A stretch of 8,509 nt of DNA. Origin: Eubacterium limosum. GTDB lineage: Bacteria; Bacillota; Clostridia; Eubacteriales; Eubacteriaceae. The stretch is from the NCBI GenBank assembly GCA_959020865.1, contig CAUEUD010000168.1:1-8509 (forward strand), read 5' to 3'. Numbering within the stretch: the first letter of the stretch is position 1; every line of letters starts with the position of its first letter. A model generated the notes under the pieces. That model did not search any database, was not told the DNA's origin, and was given only the letters and a program-made list of their open reading frames with translations. The translations under genes were made by a program, and so were the position numbers. This document shows, piece after piece, positions 1-6,951 of this stretch.

Positions 1-290
1 ACCTTATATTGCTCGGCGTCTTCCAAATTGGTATTTCTTACCTGTTTTTTCTCAAAGGGGTCCGACTGGTATCGGCATTTGAAGCGTCGATTCTTTCGTT
101 GCTGGAACCAATACTTAACCCTGTTTTTGTCTTTTTCTTTGTGGGAGAGGTTCCGAGTTTTTATACAATTTGCGGGTTTGCGGCTATTTTATTTGGGATT
201 ATACTGACGCTTATCCCAAATAAAAAGGCAGTTGCGGCAACACAGCTGGGAGAAACCATTGAGATAAAAGACGAAAGAAAAAATTATTAG
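1..290 (+). CDS. EamA/DMT-family transporter, C-terminal fragment (5' truncated by window edge)
   Basis: This is the last 96 or so residues of a multi-pass membrane protein; the reading frame is open from base 3 and the true start lies before the window. Two hydrophobic segments are visible, one around the 'SLLEPILNPVFVFFF' stretch and one around 'GFAAILFGIILTLIP', preceded by part of another. The 'ILSLLEP...FVGEVPS...GFAAILFGI' pattern is the usual end of an EamA repeat, where LEP and a GE pair precede the last helix. Such proteins export or import small metabolites; the substrate cannot be told from this fragment. A hydrophilic tail of about 23 residues follows the last helix. The stop TAG is at 288-290, and the gene is separated from the next operon by 223 bases with its own promoter, so it is probably a separate transcription unit. 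Confidence 0.8.
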   Translation, partial: LILLGVFQIGISYLFFLKGVRLVSAFEASILSLLEPILNPVFVFFFVGEVPSFYTICGFAAILFGIILTLIPNKKAVAATQLGETIEIKDERKNY

Positions 291-302
291 AATAAAAGTG
301 AA

Positions 303-331
303 AAAATTCGCAAGAAAAGCTTGCAAATTTT
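303..331 (+). terminator. Inverted repeat after the EamA gene; possible terminator or operator
   Basis: AAAATT-C-GCAAG and CTTGC-A-AATTTT form two 12-base arms with one mismatch around a 5-base loop (315-319). It starts 12 bases after the EamA stop, which suits a terminator, and the right arm ends in TTTT, but the T-run is short. The right arm also overlaps the -35 box of the next promoter, so an operator role is equally possible. Confidence 0.4.
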
Positions 332-348
332 AAAAATAGTAGTATAAT
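321..348 (+). promoter_or_regulatory. Probable sigma-A promoter of the transhydrogenase operon
   Basis: TTGCAA (321-326) and a perfect TATAAT (343-348) are separated by 16 bases in AT-rich DNA. The -10 box is consensus; the -35 box matches 4 of 6. Transcription from here would leave a leader of about 155-160 bases before the first start codon, containing the hairpin at 400-425. Confidence 0.55.
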
Positions 349-399
349 AAAATCAATAAGGATTTATACTATAGAATAAGAAAATATTACCGCAAAACA

Positions 400-425
400 T
401 TCCCGTTTTATCCTTAAAACGGGAA
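400..425 (+). promoter_or_regulatory. Leader hairpin upstream of the operon, possible attenuator
   Basis: TTCCCGTTTT (400-409) pairs perfectly with AAAACGGGAA (416-425); an additional A-T pair (410/415) leaves a 4-base loop. The run AATTTCTTT follows, so it resembles an intrinsic terminator with a broken U-tract. It lies between the promoter at 321-348 and the ribosome binding site at 503-508, so it would be in the 5' leader of the operon. No upstream reading frame with a good ribosome binding site and no known riboswitch was recognised. Confidence 0.5.
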
Positions 426-513
426 AATTTCTTTAAAAAAATTGGATACATTGTGCAAGTGGAAGAAATTGAGGAAGCCTGTTAAATCAGGAAGAAGAAA
501 GTAAGGAGTAATT

Positions 514-1032
514 ATGAATCACGAACACCATCATGATCATCACTGTGGCTGCGGCTGTCAGGATGAACCCAAATTCCCAGAATTAGATGCAGTTCTGGAC
601 GCGTACGCCGATGTAGCAGGAAGCCTGATTACCATCCTGCAGAAGGCTCAGGAAACCTACGGCTATCTGTCTCCGGACTTAATGTTGTATATTTCTCGTG
701 AAACAGATATTCCAGTAGCGAAAATATACGGTGTTGCAACTTTTTATGCTCAATTCCGTATGAATCCTGTCGGTAAACATTTGATCATGCTCTGCCAGGG
801 AACAGCATGCCATGTTAATGGGTCTTCGATGATTGAGGAAGCTGTTGTAGAGCATCTTGGTATCAAGGAGGGGGAAACCACTGAGGATGGTCTTTTCACT
901 TTAGAGAATGTCGCATGCCTGGGCTGCTGCTCTTTATCGCCGGTTATGATGATCGACGGAGAAACCTACGGGCAGCTCACAAAGGATAAGGTGGTCAACA
1001 TTTTAACAGAACTGAAGGAACAGGAGGCGTAG
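514..1032 (+). CDS. NuoE-like [2Fe-2S] subunit of a Stn-type electron-bifurcating transhydrogenase
   Basis: A 172-residue thioredoxin-fold ferredoxin subunit of the NuoE/HydC family. The four cluster ligands are C94 and C99 (CQGTAC) and C135 and C139 (CLGCC), the normal C-x4-C ... C-x3-C pattern. The 'YGVATFYAQF' helix and the 'GYLSPDLM' segment near the N-terminal helical domain are family signatures. In related complexes this cluster sits beside the FMN of the NuoF-like partner. Unusual is the first 15 residues, rich in His and Cys (seven of the first ten residues are His or Asp/Glu, then CGCGC), looking like a metal-binding tail. The start is supported by AAGGAG at 503-508, five bases before ATG. 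It is the first gene of the operon; its stop is three bases before the next start. It could equally belong to a bifurcating hydrogenase by itself; the neighbours decide. Confidence 0.9.
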   Translation: MNHEHHHDHHCGCGCQDEPKFPELDAVLDAYADVAGSLITILQKAQETYGYLSPDLMLYISRETDIPVAKIYGVATFYAQFRMNPVGKHLIMLCQGTACHVNGSSMIEEAVVEHLGIKEGETTEDGLFTLENVACLGCCSLSPVMMIDGETYGQLTKDKVVNILTELKEQEA

Positions 1033-1035
1033 GCG

Positions 1036-2796
1036 ATGGAAAACTATAAAGTAATCATTGGACAGGGAAGCTGTGGTATCGCTGCTGGCGCCGCAAAGGT
1101 AGAAGAAGCTTTTAAAGACCAGATTGCCGCAAAGAATCTGAGCATCGATCTCGAAAAAACCGGTTGTATTGGTACCTGTTACCTGGAACCCATTGTGGAT
1201 GTGGTTGATCCTTCCGGCAATAAGATTACCTATGTCAATGTAGATACCTCTGATGTCGAACGCATTGTAGATGAACATATCCTTGGTCAGAAAAATATTA
1301 CAGATCTGGAAATGGCTGCGCAGGATAAGGAAATGATCGCTAAACAAAAGCGCGTGGTGCTCCAGAACTGTGGCGTTATTGATCCAGAACGCATCGAGGA
1401 TTATCTGGCCGTAGACGGCTATAAAGCGGCTGAAAAAGCTATTAAGGAAATGTCGCCGGAGGACATCATCAACACCGTTAAGGTAGCCGGATTGGCTGGC
1501 CGAGGCGGAGCAGGTTTCCCTACATGGTTTAAATGGAACGAAGCCCACAAGGCAAAAGGAGATGTTAAATATTTAGTCTGTAATGCCGATGAAGGGGACC
1601 CTGGCGCTTTTATGGACAGGTCTGTCCTCGAAAGTGATCCCCACGCGCTCATCGAAGGCATGATCATTGCCGCTAAGGCTATTGGAGCCGGACAGGGGGT
1701 TGTCTATGTCCGTGCTGAGTATCCGCTGGCCATCAAGCGTCTCGAAAATGCTATCGGACAGGCTCGGGAAAAAGGGTATCTGGGCGAAAATATTTTCGGC
1801 TCAGCCTTCAGCTTTGATCTGAGAATCAAAGCAGGTGCCGGCGCTTTTGTCTGCGGTGAAGAAACTGCTTTAATCGCTTCACTTGAAGGCGAGCGCGGAA
1901 TGCCTCGTCTCAAGCCGCCATTTCCGGCACAGAAAGGCTACTGGGCAAAACCAACCAACATTAATAACGTTGAGACCTATGCGAACGTGCCATGGATTTT
2001 TAGAAATTCTGGCGAGACCTATGGGCAGCTTGGAAATGAAAACTCCAAGGGTACCAAAGTATTTGCATTAACCGGTAAAATCAAAAAAGGTGGTCTGGTT
2101 GAAATTCCAATGGGACTAACCCTCCGCGATGTCATTTATGATATTGGCGGCGGCATAAAAAATGACAAGGCCTTTAAGGCTGTCCAGATGGGTGGGCCAT
2201 CTGGTGGATGTGTTCCGGCTGAGCTGGTGGATACAGTTATCGACTACCCTTCCATTACCAAAACCGGCGCAATCATGGGCTCCGGCGGGATGGTTGTTAT
2301 GGATGAAACTACCTGTATGGTTGATATGGCCCGGTTTTTCCTGGATTTTACCCGGAAAGAATCCTGTGGTAAATGTAACTACTGCCGTATTGGGACCATG
2401 CGTATGCTGGAAATTCTGACACGCATTACAGAAGGCGAAGGGCGCGACGGTGACATCGAGCTTCTCGAAGAGCTCTGCCTCAAGGTTAAAGAGGGCTCCA
2501 TGTGCGGACTTGGTCAGACCGCACCGAATCCAGTTCTTACCACATTGCGTTATTTCAGAAACGAGTATGAAGATCATATTTACAAGCATAAATGTACAGC
2601 TCACAGCTGTAAGGCCCTGATTACCTACAGCATTGATGAAGAAAAATGCGTTGGCTGTACCCGTTGCGCTAAAAACTGCCCTGTTGAGGCTATATCGGGC
2701 GCACCTAAGAAAGTTCATGTTATCGATCAGGAAAAATGTATCAAGTGTGGCAAATGCGCCAGTGTTTGTAAGTTCGATGCGGTAACCGTGGATTAG
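1036..2796 (+). CDS. NuoF/HydB-like FMN- and NADH-binding subunit with C-terminal 2x[4Fe-4S] ferredoxin domain
   Basis: A 586-residue flavoprotein subunit. Domains in order: an N-terminal thioredoxin-like domain with C13, C44 and C48; the NuoF core with the FMN/NADH loop GRGGAGFPTWFKW (155-167), the NADEGDPGAFMDR motif (183-195) and CGEETALIASLEGERG (273-288); a [4Fe-4S] site with C444, C447, C450 and C490; a C520/C525 pair typical of HydB-type proteins; and two ferredoxin motifs (C538, C541, C544, C548 and C568, C571, C574, C578). This is the layout of the flavin subunit of bifurcating hydrogenases and of Stn. It would take electrons from NADH and exchange them with ferredoxin through its C-terminal clusters. 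The ATG is preceded by AGGAGG (1022-1027) inside the upstream gene, eight bases away, which suggests translational coupling. The first Cys expected in the N-terminal cluster motif is Gly9. Confidence 0.9.
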   Translation: MENYKVIIGQGSCGIAAGAAKVEEAFKDQIAAKNLSIDLEKTGCIGTCYLEPIVDVVDPSGNKITYVNVDTSDVERIVDEHILGQKNITDLEMAAQDKEMIAKQKRVVLQNCGVIDPERIEDYLAVDGYKAAEKAIKEMSPEDIINTVKVAGLAGRGGAGFPTWFKWNEAHKAKGDVKYLVCNADEGDPGAFMDRSVLESDPHALIEGMIIAAKAIGAGQGVVYVRAEYPLAIKRLENAIGQAREKGYLGENIFGSAFSFDLRIKAGAGAFVCGEETALIASLEGERGMPRLKPPFPAQKGYWAKPTNINNVETYANVPWIFRNSGETYGQLGNENSKGTKVFALTGKIKKGGLVEIPMGLTLRDVIYDIGGGIKNDKAFKAVQMGGPSGGCVPAELVDTVIDYPSITKTGAIMGSGGMVVMDETTCMVDMARFFLDFTRKESCGKCNYCRIGTMRMLEILTRITEGEGRDGDIELLEELCLKVKEGSMCGLGQTAPNPVLTTLRYFRNEYEDHIYKHKCTAHSCKALITYSIDEEKCVGCTRCAKNCPVEAISGAPKKVHVIDQEKCIKCGKCASVCKFDAVTVD

Positions 2797-2797
2797 G

Positions 2798-2803
2798 AAG
2801 GAG
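2798..2803 (+). promoter_or_regulatory. Ribosome binding site fixing the large-subunit start
   Basis: AAGGAG lies eight bases before the ATG at 2812. An in-frame GTG at 2803 overlaps this element and has no site of its own, so 2812 is the better start. Confidence 0.75.
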
Positions 2804-2811
2804 TGAGGGAC

Positions 2812-5800
2812 ATGAAGAAATTAAGAATCAACATTAATGGAAAAGAAGTAACAGGTTTTGCAGAACAGACCATTTTAGACGTTGCCCGTGAAAACGGCAT
2901 CGACATCCCGACTCTTTGCTATGACGAACGCACCGAGGTTTATGGTTCCTGCGGGCTGTGCATGGTAGAGATTGAGGGAAATCCAAAGCTATTGAAGGCC
3001 TGTGCAACGCCCATCGCGGAGGGTATGGTCATTACAACCAATTCCGACAGAGTACTGGAATCCAGAAAAACAAATCTGGAACTTCTGTTATCCAAGCATA
3101 TCGGCGATTGTGTGGCACCGTGCCAGCTGGAATGTCCGGGACAGACAGACTGCCAAGGTTACGTTGGGCTTATCGCTAACGGGGAATATGAGGAAGCTAT
3201 CAAGCTGATCAAGGATCGCCTGCCCTTGCCGGCATCCATCGGACGTGTCTGCCCGCACCCCTGCGAAAAGGCCTGCCGCCGCGGTTTGGTAGACGAGCCA
3301 GTTTCGATTTTATGGCTCAAGCGCTTTGCTGCGGATCTGGATATTGACAAGGGAATGTTTATGCCTGAAATCGCACCGGATACGCACAAAAGCATTGGCG
3401 TTATCGGTGGCGGCCCTGGCGGCCTGACCGCAGCTTATTTTCTGAGAAAAGCAGGCCATGCGGTCACCATTTACGAAGCCATGCCCAAAGCCGGTGGAAT
3501 GCTGCGCTATGGGATTCCTGAATACCGCCTGCCTAAAACAGTTCTGGATGAGGAAATCAAGCTGATTGAGGATATGGGCGTCACCATTAAGACAGGGGTG
3601 CGTATTGGCGCAGATATGCCTTTTGACAGCCTGAGAAAACAGCATGACGCCATGTATGTTGCTATTGGCGCCTGGACTAGCAGTGGACTGCGCTGTGAAG
3701 GCGTTGACGCTGATGGGGTCATTGGCGGGATTGAACTGCTCAGGCAGATTGTCAACAATGAACCGGCAAACCTGGGTGACAAGGTCGCCATTGTCGGCGG
3801 CGGGAATACTGCCATGGATGCCTGCAGAAGTGCAGTGCGCTTAGGTGCGAAGGAAGTTTACAATGTGTACCGCCGTACGGTAGCGGAAATGCCTGCTGAA
3901 CAGGAAGAGATCGAGGAAGCGCAGGAAGAGGGCGTTATCTTCAAGAACCTGTGTAATCCGATTGAAATTATCAAAGATGAAAACGGTCATGTCAAGCAGA
4001 TGCTGCTACAGAAAATGGAGTTGGGTGAACCGGATGCCAGCGGCCGCCGCCGTCCAGTCCCTATTGAAGGAGAAACTGAACGGATTGATGTGGACACTGT
4101 TATTCTGGCCATTGGCCAGGGGATTAACCCGGAAGGTATGGACGGACTTGAACTGACGAAGTTTAATACAGTTGTCGCAGATGAAGAAACCTTTACAACG
4201 AACCTTGAAGGCGTCTTTGCAGGTGGTGACTGTGCGAATGACGGAGCTTCTATTGCGATCCGTGCTATCGGAGAAGCTAAAAAGGCAGTCGGTTTTATTA
4301 ACGAATATCTGCAGGGACGTGAAATCCGTTATCGCAAACCCTATTATGTCACCAGAGATGATATCGACGCAGATTATCTGGAAGGCAAAAAGAAATATAA
4401 ACGGCCTCCAATGGCGCATCTGGCGCCAGAGGAACGTAAGAATACCTTTGAAGAAATCGTCAAGGGTTATACGCCTGAGCAGGCCAGAGAAGAAGCGTCA
4501 CGCTGTCTGGAATGCGGCTGTCACGATTACTTTGAATGTAAGCTGGTGGATTACGCCAATCAGTATGATGTAGCCCCAGAACGCTTTAGCGGTGAAAATG
4601 AAGAGCTGATTTTTGAAGACGACCACCCGTTTATTGTACGCAATCCCAATAAGTGTATTCTCTGTGGGCGCTGTGTACGCGCCTGTGATGAGGTAGTTGG
4701 TGTGACAGCTCTTGGCCTGATGAATCGTGGTTTTGATACTGTCGTAGTACCGGCCCTTGGCGGAAAACTGGCTGATTCCGGCTGTATTTCCTGTGGGACT
4801 TGTATCTCTGTATGTCCTACCGGAGCACTGGGAGAGCGGGCGAGAGGCTTCAAAAACGTACCGACTGATACGAAAAAGACACTGACAACCTGTGGATACT
4901 GCGGTGCCGGCTGCCAGATGGTAGTTGAAACGATGGGCGACACCATCGTGAAAGCAGTGCCAACAAATATTAGCGCTGCACATAATGAAGGCGTGATGTG
5001 TGGACGCGGGCGCTTTGGAACGAACCAGGTTCAGCTGGGTGACCGCCTGACCAAACCGTTAATTCGAAATGTAAAGGGACAGCTGGAGGAAACAGACTGG
5101 TATGACGCGTTTGTCGCGATTGCCAAAAAAGCACAGACCATTTCTGCAAGAAACGGAGCGGAAGCTTTAAAAGTTGCTGTTTCACCCAAATATACTACTG
5201 AAGAGATTGCCATGGTTAAAAAGCTGGCAGACAGTTTGAGAGCAGAAACCTTCTCCTTCAGCAACACTGTCCACGGCGAAGATGCCGTGCTGCCATGTAG
5301 CGGTGAAATCCACAGTATGGATGAAGTCCTTTCAGCAGATGCTATACTGGTGCTGGGATGTCTGCGTATAAACAATCCTGTACTGCGCTATAAGCTCAGC
5401 CAGGCATCTAAACGCGGTGCCTCAATCTTCTTCATCAATGCTGCTGAAGATGGGATGAATCGCATCGGGGATGAATTCACAACCGAATATGACGACCTGG
5501 ATTTCCTGGGCGAAATTACAAAATATGTTCTTGAGAATCGTAAGGCAGCAGATACACCTGATGGTTTAGAAGCTTTGAAAGATTCTCTGACAGCGCTTGA
5601 GATCAGCGAAGAATCTGAAATGATCGGGAATGCACTGGTGAACGCAAAACACCCGATGGTGGTTCTTGGCGGCAAATATATCACGGAAGAAGCTTCTGCT
5701 CTGGCTGCAGATATTGCGGTTCTCTTAGGAAAGAGTGATGGACCGAGACGCGGCGTTTTCAGAGTGGAACAGAAAAATAACAGCAAGGCACTTGGCCTGT

Positions 5801-6318
5801 TGGGCGTTACTCAGACACCTGAAGTACTGGACAATGCAAAGGGGATTATGATTTTTGGCGAAGACCCCAACGCAGATTTATCCGGCTATGATTTCATCAT
5901 GGTTCAGGATACACATCTGACTTTGGCAGCCCAGAAGGCAGACGTTGTTCTTCCGGCGCTGGCGTTTCCTGAAGTTGCAGGAACCTTTATCAATACCGAA
6001 GGCAGAATGCAGCGTGTCACACCAGCTGTCTCTCGCACACTGCCCTATACTAACATTGGTATGGTGGTGGAAATCGGAAAAATTCTGGGTGAAAAGTTTG
6101 GACCTACCTGTACCGGCCTGATTCGCAGAGAGCTCCAGACAGCGATACCTGAGCTGATGGATGTTGAGATTGGCGGCCAGATACGCGGCGGCAGTTGTGA
6201 AGGCTCAGCCCGTCTTGTACCGATGAAAAAGGACGGTTTCCTGTTTGAAGAAATCCCATATACGGACTTCCTGATGAATGAAATCACCGGTGAAATTAAA
6301 AAAGTAACACGCAAATAA
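2812..6318 (+). CDS. Large fusion subunit of Stn-type transhydrogenase: ferredoxin domain + NfnB/GltD-like NADPH domain + NuoG-like domain
   Basis: A 1168-residue fusion protein. Residues 1-80 are a plant-type [2Fe-2S] domain (C36, C47, C50, C64). Residues 96-155 hold H96, C100, C104, C108, C114, C147, C151 and C155, fitting a NuoG-like His-Cys site and the Fe-S region of GltD/NfnB. Residues 195-500 are a GltD-like flavoprotein: FAD loop IGVIGGGPGGL, GGMLRYGIPEYRLPK, second nucleotide loop VGGGNTAMD (328-336) with YRRT (353-356) suited to NADPH, and FAGGDC. A CLECGC...C motif is at 565-576. Two ferredoxin clusters follow (C615-C625 and C658-C668), then a NuoG-type [4Fe-4S] site (C694, C697, C701, C730) and a molybdopterin-fold domain that lacks the Cys/Sec metal ligand and the usual C-terminal cap. 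In the Sporomusa-type Nfn, this kind of subunit links the NADH/ferredoxin module to NADP+. No H-cluster motif is present. Expected to be cytoplasmic; no signal or membrane segments. Confidence 0.85.
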   Translation: MKKLRININGKEVTGFAEQTILDVARENGIDIPTLCYDERTEVYGSCGLCMVEIEGNPKLLKACATPIAEGMVITTNSDRVLESRKTNLELLLSKHIGDCVAPCQLECPGQTDCQGYVGLIANGEYEEAIKLIKDRLPLPASIGRVCPHPCEKACRRGLVDEPVSILWLKRFAADLDIDKGMFMPEIAPDTHKSIGVIGGGPGGLTAAYFLRKAGHAVTIYEAMPKAGGMLRYGIPEYRLPKTVLDEEIKLIEDMGVTIKTGVRIGADMPFDSLRKQHDAMYVAIGAWTSSGLRCEGVDADGVIGGIELLRQIVNNEPANLGDKVAIVGGGNTAMDACRSAVRLGAKEVYNVYRRTVAEMPAEQEEIEEAQEEGVIFKNLCNPIEIIKDENGHVKQMLLQKMELGEPDASGRRRPVPIEGETERIDVDTVILAIGQGINPEGMDGLELTKFNTVVADEETFTTNLEGVFAGGDCANDGASIAIRAIGEAKKAVGFINEYLQGREIRYRKPYYVTRDDIDADYLEGKKKYKRPPMAHLAPEERKNTFEEIVKGYTPEQAREEASRCLECGCHDYFECKLVDYANQYDVAPERFSGENEELIFEDDHPFIVRNPNKCILCGRCVRACDEVVGVTALGLMNRGFDTVVVPALGGKLADSGCISCGTCISVCPTGALGERARGFKNVPTDTKKTLTTCGYCGAGCQMVVETMGDTIVKAVPTNISAAHNEGVMCGRGRFGTNQVQLGDRLTKPLIRNVKGQLEETDWYDAFVAIAKKAQTISARNGAEALKVAVSPKYTTEEIAMVKKLADSLRAETFSFSNTVHGEDAVLPCSGEIHSMDEVLSADAILVLGCLRINNPVLRYKLSQASKRGASIFFINAAEDGMNRIGDEFTTEYDDLDFLGEITKYVLENRKAADTPDGLEALKDSLTALEISEESEMIGNALVNAKHPMVVLGGKYITEEASALAADIAVLLGKSDGPRRGVFRVEQKNNSKALGLLGVTQTPEVLDNAKGIMIFGEDPNADLSGYDFIMVQDTHLTLAAQKADVVLPALAFPEVAGTFINTEGRMQRVTPAVSRTLPYTNIGMVVEIGKILGEKFGPTCTGLIRRELQTAIPELMDVEIGGQIRGGSCEGSARLVPMKKDGFLFEEIPYTDFLMNEITGEIKKVTRK

Positions 6319-6322
6319 AAAA

Positions 6323-6360
6323 GAAGGGCTTCCTGCTTCAGGAAGCTCTTCGTATTTTTT
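6323..6360. terminator. Two-way intrinsic terminator between operon and convergent membrane-protein gene
   Basis: GAAGGGCTTCCTG (6323-6335) pairs with CAGGAAGCTCTTC (6339-6351), 13 base pairs with one G-T, loop of three. TATTTTTT follows on the plus strand, and on the minus strand the stem is followed by a T-run too (complement of 6317-6322). It starts five bases after the operon stop. The minus-strand gene stops at its loop edge. Confidence 0.9.
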
Positions 6361-6796
6361 GAGGCCGTTTTTGAGGTCTGCGTCTGTGTTTCGGATCAAG
6401 ATCCTTTGCAAAGATCAGGCGGAGTGCCATAAGAATCATTATCAGTGTTAAAGGAGCATACACAAGCTTTTCAATGGGATTGTCAGACATGAAGTTGCCA
6501 ATGATATTCAGCAGATAATAGAGGCTCATGATCCAGAGAATGCTGTCCGCACTTTTTCGTAAGCCCTTTATAGGAAGATAGTTTAGCTTGAGCAGTATGC
6601 CGAAGATAAACATCAGAATGAAAAAGATGGCAATCCATTCAGAAATTACGACTGATGCTTTATCAGTGATGGTGGTGTCCCAGATAATGTCGGGAGATAC
6701 CACTCCAAATAATACCAAAATGTGAATGATCAGTAAAACCAAAAGGGCAATCAGCAAAACATTTCCAATTCCCCGCGAGTTAATCTTAAGTTTCAT
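6338..6796 (-). CDS. Four-helix membrane protein of unknown function
   Basis: A 152-residue protein not recognised as a named family. Four hydrophobic segments are visible, about residues 12-33, 51-71, 84-103 and 110-130. The N-terminus is basic (MKLKINSR) and the C-terminal tail from 131 is strongly basic (KHRRRPQKRPQKIRR), so by the positive-inside rule both ends should face the cytoplasm. No catalytic or metal-binding motif is seen, and there are no cysteines. The start is supported by an AAAGGGG-type ribosome binding site six bases upstream on the minus strand (about 6803-6809). It converges on the transhydrogenase operon and ends with TGA at 6338-6340, inside the shared terminator. It is a single gene on its strand here, transcribed away from the lipoprotein gene. 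Confidence 0.75.
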   Translation of the reverse strand: MKLKINSRGIGNVLLIALLVLLIIHILVLFGVVSPDIIWDTTITDKASVVISEWIAIFFILMFIFGILLKLNYLPIKGLRKSADSILWIMSLYYLLNIIGNFMSDNPIEKLVYAPLTLIMILMALRLIFAKDLDPKHRRRPQKRPQKIRRAS

Positions 6797-6899
6797 CAGA
6801 TACCCCTTTATTATTTGAGAATTCGTGGTTACTCTCTAGTTTAATATAAATAGAGACGAAAAGCAAAAGCTTTTTGAATTTGTGAAAAAAGTCTTTTAC

Positions 6900-6928
6900 T
6901 TGATATTATTCCCAATAGAAGATATAAT
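6900..6928 (+). promoter_or_regulatory. Sigma-A promoter of the lipoprotein gene
   Basis: TTGATA (6900-6905) and TATAAT (6923-6928) are spaced by 17 bases, 23 bases before the lipoprotein ATG. Both boxes are consensus or one base off. On the opposite strand AATATA at 6843-6848 could be a -10 for the membrane-protein gene, but no fitting -35 was found. Confidence 0.8.
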
Positions 6929-6951
6929 ACGCTAAGGAAAGTGAGGAATTA

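Noticed and set aside
451..504. Possible 17-codon basic leader peptide (TTG start) ending at the operon ribosome binding site
   Set aside because: No ribosome binding site precedes it and the start codon is weak; its basic composition follows from the purine-rich sequence.
1003..1548. Open frame of 181 codons on the minus strand
   Set aside because: It lies opposite the NuoF-like gene, has no ribosome binding site and no family-like composition; it is a shadow of the strong coding frame.
2116..2718. Open frame of 200 codons on the minus strand
   Set aside because: It covers the cluster-binding part of the NuoF-like gene in antisense and shows no recognisable motif.
2803..2811. GTG start for the large subunit, three codons earlier
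   Set aside because: The GTG overlaps the AAGGAG that serves the ATG at 2812, and the family begins with the ferredoxin strand just after that ATG.
514..6318. Electron-bifurcating [FeFe]-hydrogenase (HydABC) reading of the operon
   Set aside because: The large subunit has none of the H-cluster cysteine motifs, and it has a GltD-type NADPH domain that hydrogenases lack.
4879..6318. Formate dehydrogenase catalytic subunit
   Set aside because: The Cys/Sec metal ligand and the C-terminal cofactor-binding domain are missing, and no in-frame TGA for selenocysteine occurs.
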